Positions 39,900 through 48,024 of a stretch of DNA of 48,024 bases are shown here, piece after piece (position 1 is the stretch's first letter; each line of letters starts with the position of its first letter). Position numbers and translations under genes: made by a program. The notes under the pieces were generated by a model. It made no database searches. It was given only the letters and a program-made list of their open reading frames with translations, and was not told the DNA's origin. This stretch comes from Candidatus Gottesmanbacteria bacterium (lineage in GTDB: Bacteria > Patescibacteriota > Microgenomatia > UBA10105 > UBA927), in the NCBI GenBank assembly GCA_016214885.1, contig JACRMP010000011.1:1-48024 (forward strand), given 5' to 3'.

Positions 39900-41615
39900 T
39901 TAATCCTGGGCGACCCGCAGCACTTCTTCGATAGTTGTGACACCTTCGAGTGCCTTAAGATACCCATCCTGCTTCATGGTAATCATTCCTTCGGAAACCG
40001 CTTGTTTTTCAATTTCACTCATCGGCGCCCTCGTAAGGGTGAGTTTACTGATCGCGTCGGTAATAGGGAACACCTCAAACACCCCGAGCCGGCCCAAATA
40101 ACCTGATCCGCCGCAGCTTTCGCAGGGCTTATCACCAACGGTTCCTTTGCCTTTATACAGTACCATCGGTTTATCCTGCGGCCAAAGCGTACCCACCACA
40201 CTCTTCATGTCTACAATCACCGCTTCATCCGGCACATATTCTTCTTTACACGTCGGACACAACCTCCGCGCTATACGCTGACCTACAAGCGCATTGAGCG
40301 CTGAGGCAACCAAAAACGGTTCGGCACCAAGATCGATTAAACGCGGGATAGCGCCGGCTGCATTATTCGTGTGAAGGGTAGAGAATACAAGATGACCGGT
40401 AAGTGCCGCCTGAATAGCAAGCTCAGCCGTTTCCTGATCCCGGATTTCTCCTACCAGCACTATGTTAGGATCCTGCCGGAGAAAACTCCGGAGCCCCGTT
40501 GCGAATGTAAGTCCCGCTGCAGGGTTGATCTGCACCTGATTAACACCGCTTATCTCGTACTCTACCGGATCCTCCAGTGTCATGATGTTTACTTTTGCAT
40601 TGTTTAATATCGCAAGCACTGAATAAAGAGTGGTCGTTTTACCTGATCCGGTAGGGCCGGTAACCAAAATGACGCCGTGGGGGCGGCGTATGGCCGTTTC
40701 CAAGTGCTTTAGGGCAAGACCCCGTAGCCCAAGATCGTTAAGCGTGGGAATCCCTCCTGATTTTTTAAGCAACCGCATAACTACCTTTTCACCATGCACA
40801 GTGGGAAGTGTAGAGACACGGAGATCAACCTCGCTTTCACCCATTTTGAAATTAAACCGTCCGTCCTGGGGAATACGTTTTTCGTCAATTTTTAGGTCAG
40901 CCAAAATTTTTATACGCGATATTACGGCATCCTGAAGCCTGCGAGGAAGCATAAGCCGCTCCTGCAAAATACCGTCTACCCGATACCGCACCCTGGTTTC
41001 CCCAATCTGTGGCTCAATATGAACGTCAGACGCCCGGGTGCGTATAGCCTGTTCAAGGATTGCCGACACAATCTGGGCGATGGGTGCCTCACGGATAACT
41101 TCTCCCAGATGTCCGGCCTCATAAGTTTTGATGGTTGGTGCGGATTCCTCGAGTGCAGCCGTAACATCTGCGCCTAAATTTTGGGTATACAGTTCATCAA
41201 TCGCTGCGACAATGTCATCTTTAAATCCCATGAACGGCTTAATGGATCTGCCGGATTTTTTTTCCAGAAATTCCACAACCTGGAAATCCAACGGATCAGC
41301 CATCGCTACCGACAGCGTGCCGTTCTCTCCTGCGTCCAGCTGGAACGGAACCAGCGTATACCGCCGAGCAACCGGCTCAGGGATAAAATTAATCACATCT
41401 GGGGTAATAGCCCTCCCTGAAACATTCATAAACGGAATACCCAATGATTCCGCTTTTGCTCTGATAAAATCGTCGTGGGAAACACCGTACTTTCCGGTTA
41501 TAAGATCTTCCAATGGGAGACCTGAGTTAAGCGCTTCCGTGCGGATCCGCTCCGCTTGTTCCGCGGATAATTTATTGGAGGCTGCTAGTATGGAAACAAT
41601 ATCTTGGGCAGGCAT
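39900..41615 (-). CDS. pilB: Type IV pilus extension ATPase
   Basis: GspE-type N-domain, VTGPTGSGKTTTLYSVL, LRQDPNIVLVGEIRD, CPTCKEEY...CESCGGSGYLGR. Confidence 0.95.
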   Translation of the reverse strand: MPAQDIVSILAASNKLSAEQAERIRTEALNSGLPLEDLITGKYGVSHDDFIRAKAESLGIPFMNVSGRAITPDVINFIPEPVARRYTLVPFQLDAGENGTLSVAMADPLDFQVVEFLEKKSGRSIKPFMGFKDDIVAAIDELYTQNLGADVTAALEESAPTIKTYEAGHLGEVIREAPIAQIVSAILEQAIRTRASDVHIEPQIGETRVRYRVDGILQERLMLPRRLQDAVISRIKILADLKIDEKRIPQDGRFNFKMGESEVDLRVSTLPTVHGEKVVMRLLKKSGGIPTLNDLGLRGLALKHLETAIRRPHGVILVTGPTGSGKTTTLYSVLAILNNAKVNIMTLEDPVEYEISGVNQVQINPAAGLTFATGLRSFLRQDPNIVLVGEIRDQETAELAIQAALTGHLVFSTLHTNNAAGAIPRLIDLGAEPFLVASALNALVGQRIARRLCPTCKEEYVPDEAVIVDMKSVVGTLWPQDKPMVLYKGKGTVGDKPCESCGGSGYLGRLGVFEVFPITDAISKLTLTRAPMSEIEKQAVSEGMITMKQDGYLKALEGVTTIEEVLRVAQD

Positions 41616-41769
41616 ACGGACAAATGGTTACGACAGTAACAGTACCGGACTCACCGGTATAACCATTATTCATGGTTACCTAAGCCTTTGCAAGAGGAAA
41701 GCAAAGTACTATAGTACAAATCAGCAATCTGAATAAGATACTTGCAGTGTAGAAATTTTTCACTCATAT

Positions 41770-42438
41770 ATGCATACCTATTTACACCTAAACGCCGACG
41801 ACAAGGCGCGCGCCAGGGAAATAGACGCAGAGGCGACCCGCCTAGGCGTATCACCATTTGACAGGATTTCTCCGGCTGCCGAGGGCTCATCTATCGGTAT
41901 TGCCGAAATACGCGCCTTTATTAAACGCCTCACCCTGGCTCCGGTAGAAGGCGCGTACGCAGCAGGGATTATCGTAAATGCGGAAACACTCACCCAGGAA
42001 GCCCAGCAGGCATTATTAAAAACGCTAGAAGAACCACCGGAGCACGCGTATATTTTTTTGGGAGCGGCAAATGATTTACAGCTGATACCCACGATTATAT
42101 CCCGCTGTATTATCGTATCCCATGCAATTCATCAGTCCGGAATACCTGATGCAGAGCAGGCCGCCATAACCATATTAATTAATGAAATTCTGTCTGCATC
42201 ACCGGGCAAAAAAATACATTTAGTTTCTTCCATCGGCAAAACTAAAGAAGAAATTGAATCCTGGATAAACAACGCGCTCCTGTGTCTCCGGTCCGACCTG
42301 CTACGATCCGGCACCCCGACAGGACAAGCTGCTTCTGCCGCTAGAAAAACCCGGCTCATCCACCGGCTTTTTGAGGCTAAAAAATACCTTTCCGGCAATG
42401 TAAATCCGCTGCTCCTTTTGGAACATGCAGTTCTATAA
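41770..42438 (+). CDS. Truncated DNA polymerase III delta'-like protein (no Walker A seen)
   Basis: LTQEAQQALLKTLEEPPEHAYIFLGAANDLQLIPTIISRC is typical of delta'/HolB. Confidence 0.75.
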   Translation: MHTYLHLNADDKARAREIDAEATRLGVSPFDRISPAAEGSSIGIAEIRAFIKRLTLAPVEGAYAAGIIVNAETLTQEAQQALLKTLEEPPEHAYIFLGAANDLQLIPTIISRCIIVSHAIHQSGIPDAEQAAITILINEILSASPGKKIHLVSSIGKTKEEIESWINNALLCLRSDLLRSGTPTGQAASAARKTRLIHRLFEAKKYLSGNVNPLLLLEHAVL

Positions 42439-42469
42439 TAAGGGGAATTTATATACGGTAAGCACTGGC

Positions 42470-42498
42470 TGGACAAGCAAAATATGATCGGGTACAAT
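42470..42498 (+). promoter_or_regulatory. Candidate gyrB promoter
   Basis: TGGACA (42470-42475), 17 nt, TACAAT (42493-42498). Confidence 0.65.
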
Positions 42499-42506
42499 GG
42501 TTTTTA

Positions 42507-44471
<1,965 letters not shown>

Positions 44472-44495
44472 TTTGTAGAAACAAAGGAGGAATAT

Positions 44496-45014
44496 ATGAA
44501 TTTATCAGCAATCAAACCAGGTAGTAATCCGCCGGAAGACATAAACGTCATCATCGAAATCCCCGAAGGATGCATGGTGAAATATGAAATGGACAAAGAA
44601 GCGGAAGTCATCATGGTTGACCGCTTTGTCCGCACCACCATGGGGTATCCGGCCAATTACGGATTTGTCCCGAATACAAAATCCGGAGACGGTGATCCTG
44701 TTGACGTAATGGTGCTTTGCTCACAACCGCTGCACCCCGGTGTCATGGTAAATGTAGTTCCTATCGGCATGCTGGAGATGGAGGATGAATCCGGTATTGA
44801 TATGAAAGTGGTGGCAGTGCCGAGCGAAAAATCTGATCCCATTTACGGAGCGATGAAAGATATCGGTGACATTCCGGAACCCACAAAAGCAAAAATTAAA
44901 CACTTTTTTGAGCACTATAAAGAGCTGGAGCCCGGTAAATGGGTAAAACTCAAAGAATGGAAAGACAAAGCAGTTGCACAAAAAGAAATAATGGATGGTA
45001 TAGCACACAAATAA
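44496..45014 (+). CDS. ppa: Inorganic pyrophosphatase (family I)
   Basis: [42 protein letters not shown]. Confidence 0.95.
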   Translation: MNLSAIKPGSNPPEDINVIIEIPEGCMVKYEMDKEAEVIMVDRFVRTTMGYPANYGFVPNTKSGDGDPVDVMVLCSQPLHPGVMVNVVPIGMLEMEDESGIDMKVVAVPSEKSDPIYGAMKDIGDIPEPTKAKIKHFFEHYKELEPGKWVKLKEWKDKAVAQKEIMDGIAHK

Positions 45015-45018
45015 GCAT

Positions 45019-47541
45019 ATGGCAGACATAGGAAAAATCCAGGAAAGTAATATCGTCGCGGAAATGCAGAAGTCCTACATGGACTATGCAATGAGTGTTA
45101 TCGTGTCCCGCGCACTTCCTGACGTGCGAGACGGTTTAAAGCCCGTCCACCGCCGAATACTTTTTGCCATGCATCAGACGGGGCTTCACCACAGCGCAAA
45201 ATACAAAAAATCAGCAACCGTTGTCGGAGAAGTCTTAGGTAAATACCACCCGCACGGCGATTCTTCGGTATACGAAGCGCTCGTCCGGTTAGCACAGGAT
45301 TTTTCCATGCGGTATACGCTTGTTGACGGTCAGGGTAACTTCGGTTCCATAGACGGCGACCCCGCAGCCGCCATGCGGTATACGGAATGCCGCCTGGACA
45401 GCATTGCCGATGAAATGTTACTCGATATTGAAAAAGAAACCGTAAGCTTTTTACCCAACTTTGACGGCTCCATCCAGGAACCCATTTGTTTACCTGCTAA
45501 ACTGCCGAACCTGCTCCTTATGGGAAGCGAAGGAATTGCCGTCGGTATGGCCACCAAAATCCCGCCCCACAATCTTTCGGAGCTTGTCGATGCCATCGTA
45601 TTTATGATCGGCAAAGTAACGATCGATAAAAAAGGGACCGCCAGCACCAACGATGTCGGCGAAAGTAAAAAATTCGGCATGACGTTTGATGTTACCCTTG
45701 AAGACCTCATGGGATTTGTCCAGGGACCCGATTTTCCGACGGCGGGAGCAATCTATGACATAAACGAAATTAGAAATGCGTACTCGACCGGTAAAGGTAA
45801 AATCGTGATGCGCGGCAAAGCTGAAATCGAAGAAATGGGCAACGGCAAAAGCATGATCGCCATTACGGAACTGCCGTATCAGGTAAACAAAGCAAATCTG
45901 GTGGCCAAAATCGCCGATCTTGTCAAAGACAAAAAACTTGACGGTATATCCGACTTGCGTGACGAATCCGACCGCAGAGGGATCCGGGTGGTCGTCGAAC
46001 TCAAACGCGATGCACAACCGAATAAGGTATTAAATAATCTTTACAAGTATACGGAACTGCAGACCACTTTCCCGGTAAACGTCGTGGCATTAGTCGACGG
46101 CACTCCCCGGACCCTTACACTTCAGGAAATTCTGGAAGAATACCTCAAACACCGGCACGATGTCATTTACCGCCGCAGTGAGTTTGAACTTAAAGAAGCA
46201 AAAGCACGCGAACATATCCTGGAAGGCTTGAAAATCGCCGTTGACCATATCGACGAAGTAATCGCCATCATCAAAAAAGCTAAAGACGCCGAGGACGCAA
46301 AACATAAACTGATCGAACGCTTTAAACTTTCTGAAATCCAGGCGACGGCCATCCTGGATATGCAGCTACGAAAACTTGCTGCCTTGGAGCGGCAAAAGAT
46401 CGAGGATGAACTTGCCATGATCCGGGAAACCATTGCATACTTAAACGATTTACTTGCACACCCTGAAAAAATTCTCGTCGTCATCAAGGATGAACTTATC
46501 AAACTTAAGGAAAAATACGGCGACAACCGGAAAACCCGCGTATACAAGAGCCGCGTAGGTGAACTTTCCGATGAACAGCTTATCCCCAACGAAGAAACGA
46601 TCATCACCATGACGGAAACGGGCTACATCAAACGGGTTCCCCGAACAACGTTTAAGCTTCAGGAACGCGGCGGCAAGGGAGTCATCGGCATGACGACGAA
46701 AGATGAAGATGCCATAGACCGCCTGGTGAGCGCAAGCACCCACGACAATATGCTCTTCTTTACCGAAAAAGGCAAAGTGTACCAGGTGAGAGTCTGGGAT
46801 ATACCGGAAGCAAGCAGGCAGTCCAAAGGACAGGCAGTCGTGAACCTTATCAACATCGAAAGCTCGGAGAAAGTAACCAGTATGCTGTCATACTCACTCA
46901 AACGCTCTGAGCAAAAAGAAAAAGGGATCGAGTATATTCTCATGGCGACCAAAAAGGGAATCGTCAAAAAAACGAAACTCTCCCAGTATGAAAACATCAG
47001 AAGAAACGGACTCCTCTCCATCAAGCTCGATGCCGGCGATGAACTTATCTGGGCAAAACTTACCTCGGGCAATGATGATGTCCTCCTGGTCACCCACAAC
47101 GGAAAAACAATCCGGTTCGGTGAATCTGAGGTGCGTCATACCGGACGCGACACGATGGGGGTGCGGGGCATTTTGCTTAAACCCGGAGATTATGTCGTGG
47201 CCATGGAGGTTATCGGCGGCGAAAACAAAAAAGCGGACTTCCTTACCCTTATGGAAAAAGGCATGGGCAAAAAAACCAATATTACCGGATTCCCGAAACA
47301 AAAACGGGGTGGTCAGGGGGTAAAAGTTGCCGAAATAAAGCCACGGACAGGCAAAGTGGTATTGTCCCAGATGGTTCCCGAAGGAAGTGAGGAAGTGATT
47401 CTGACCTCTACCAAGGGACAAGTAGTCAAGTTGCCAATGAAGTCCATCCCGCAGCTTTCGAGAGCCACAAGCGGTGTTATTCTTATGCGCTTTACCGATA
47501 AGAACGATACGATTGCGGCGGCCACCTGTCTCACGAAGTGA
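45019..47541 (+). CDS. gyrA: DNA gyrase subunit A
   Basis: [57 protein letters not shown] and QKRGGQG in the CTD. Confidence 0.96.
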   Translation: MADIGKIQESNIVAEMQKSYMDYAMSVIVSRALPDVRDGLKPVHRRILFAMHQTGLHHSAKYKKSATVVGEVLGKYHPHGDSSVYEALVRLAQDFSMRYTLVDGQGNFGSIDGDPAAAMRYTECRLDSIADEMLLDIEKETVSFLPNFDGSIQEPICLPAKLPNLLLMGSEGIAVGMATKIPPHNLSELVDAIVFMIGKVTIDKKGTASTNDVGESKKFGMTFDVTLEDLMGFVQGPDFPTAGAIYDINEIRNAYSTGKGKIVMRGKAEIEEMGNGKSMIAITELPYQVNKANLVAKIADLVKDKKLDGISDLRDESDRRGIRVVVELKRDAQPNKVLNNLYKYTELQTTFPVNVVALVDGTPRTLTLQEILEEYLKHRHDVIYRRSEFELKEAKAREHILEGLKIAVDHIDEVIAIIKKAKDAEDAKHKLIERFKLSEIQATAILDMQLRKLAALERQKIEDELAMIRETIAYLNDLLAHPEKILVVIKDELIKLKEKYGDNRKTRVYKSRVGELSDEQLIPNEETIITMTETGYIKRVPRTTFKLQERGGKGVIGMTTKDEDAIDRLVSASTHDNMLFFTEKGKVYQVRVWDIPEASRQSKGQAVVNLINIESSEKVTSMLSYSLKRSEQKEKGIEYILMATKKGIVKKTKLSQYENIRRNGLLSIKLDAGDELIWAKLTSGNDDVLLVTHNGKTIRFGESEVRHTGRDTMGVRGILLKPGDYVVAMEVIGGENKKADFLTLMEKGMGKKTNITGFPKQKRGGQGVKVAEIKPRTGKVVLSQMVPEGSEEVILTSTKGQVVKLPMKSIPQLSRATSGVILMRFTDKNDTIAAATCLTK

Positions 47542-48024
47542 TCCTATGACAGATGTCGAATGGAAACCGGGCTTAGCCTGCGAAGGCAGGCATTTACTCA
47601 TCGATTTTTACCGCGAAACATCAAAAAGTATTCCCCGGGTAAATGGCACACGCTGCGCTCCCATTCAGTATCAAGCTGGGATGTCGAGTGTTATGGTCGG
47701 ATGTGACAAACGCAAATGTCCGCTGCTTGCCGAGCAACCTGACGAAACACTTACCGAGCAAACAAATTTCGTGCTCAAGAACGCAAACACACGAAACAGG
47801 AATATATCAACACTCCAATTACAATGGAATCAATTCCCGTCGCTACGCGCATGTGGCGTTGTAGAAACTCAGGGCACAGTCGCTGATACCACATACATCC
47901 TCCCGAAACATCTGCGAAGAAAAATACCTAAACAAGGTGAAAACTATAGCATCAGGTAAGGTGCGGGTGTACCGTTTCAACAGGTGATACAATAAAGTTG
48001 CACTATGGAATCATTTTTTCAGCC

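Noticed and set aside
47547-47959. ORF after gyrA starting MTDVEWKPGLACEGRHLLIDFY
   Set aside because: The start faintly recalls an S-adenosylmethionine decarboxylase N-terminus but the rest does not fit in any frame. It also spans the hairpin GCCTGCGAAGGCAGGC (47576-47591). Not supportable.

Overview
The gene content looks like a chromosomal segment from a Candidate Phyla Radiation (Patescibacteria, probably Microgenomates-like) bacterium; this taxonomic call is inference. From left to right it holds: (i) a large repeat adhesin with an LPATG sorting signal, a second surface protein, a sortase and a membrane-linked methyltransferase; (ii) a thrS-infC-rpmI-rplT-X-pheS-pheT translation cluster; (iii) a PBP1A-type transglycosylase/transpeptidase, divergent from a Tyr-specifier T-box leader followed by a class-II tRNA-like element, a SAM methyltransferase, a Cys/Met-metabolism-type PLP enzyme and tyrS; (iv) recG(degraded)-rpmF-nusB-rnc-rpsP-khpA-trmD; (v) a type IV pilus locus (pilM/N/O, several prepilins, pilD, pilC, pilT, pilB) interrupted by two membrane glycosyltransferase-like genes; (vi) a delta'-like gene and gyrB-ppa-gyrA. 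The most interesting parts are the T-box/tRNA-like/methyltransferase/PLP/tyrS cassette, a Phe-rich leader-peptide attenuator ahead of pheST, and a 36-aa membrane micropeptide behind a nested hairpin. Three genes (thrS, recG, a DUF2723-like gene) carry stops or internal deletions. Sequence or assembly error must therefore be excluded before single-base oddities are over-interpreted. All calls come from reading the sequence; no database search was run.
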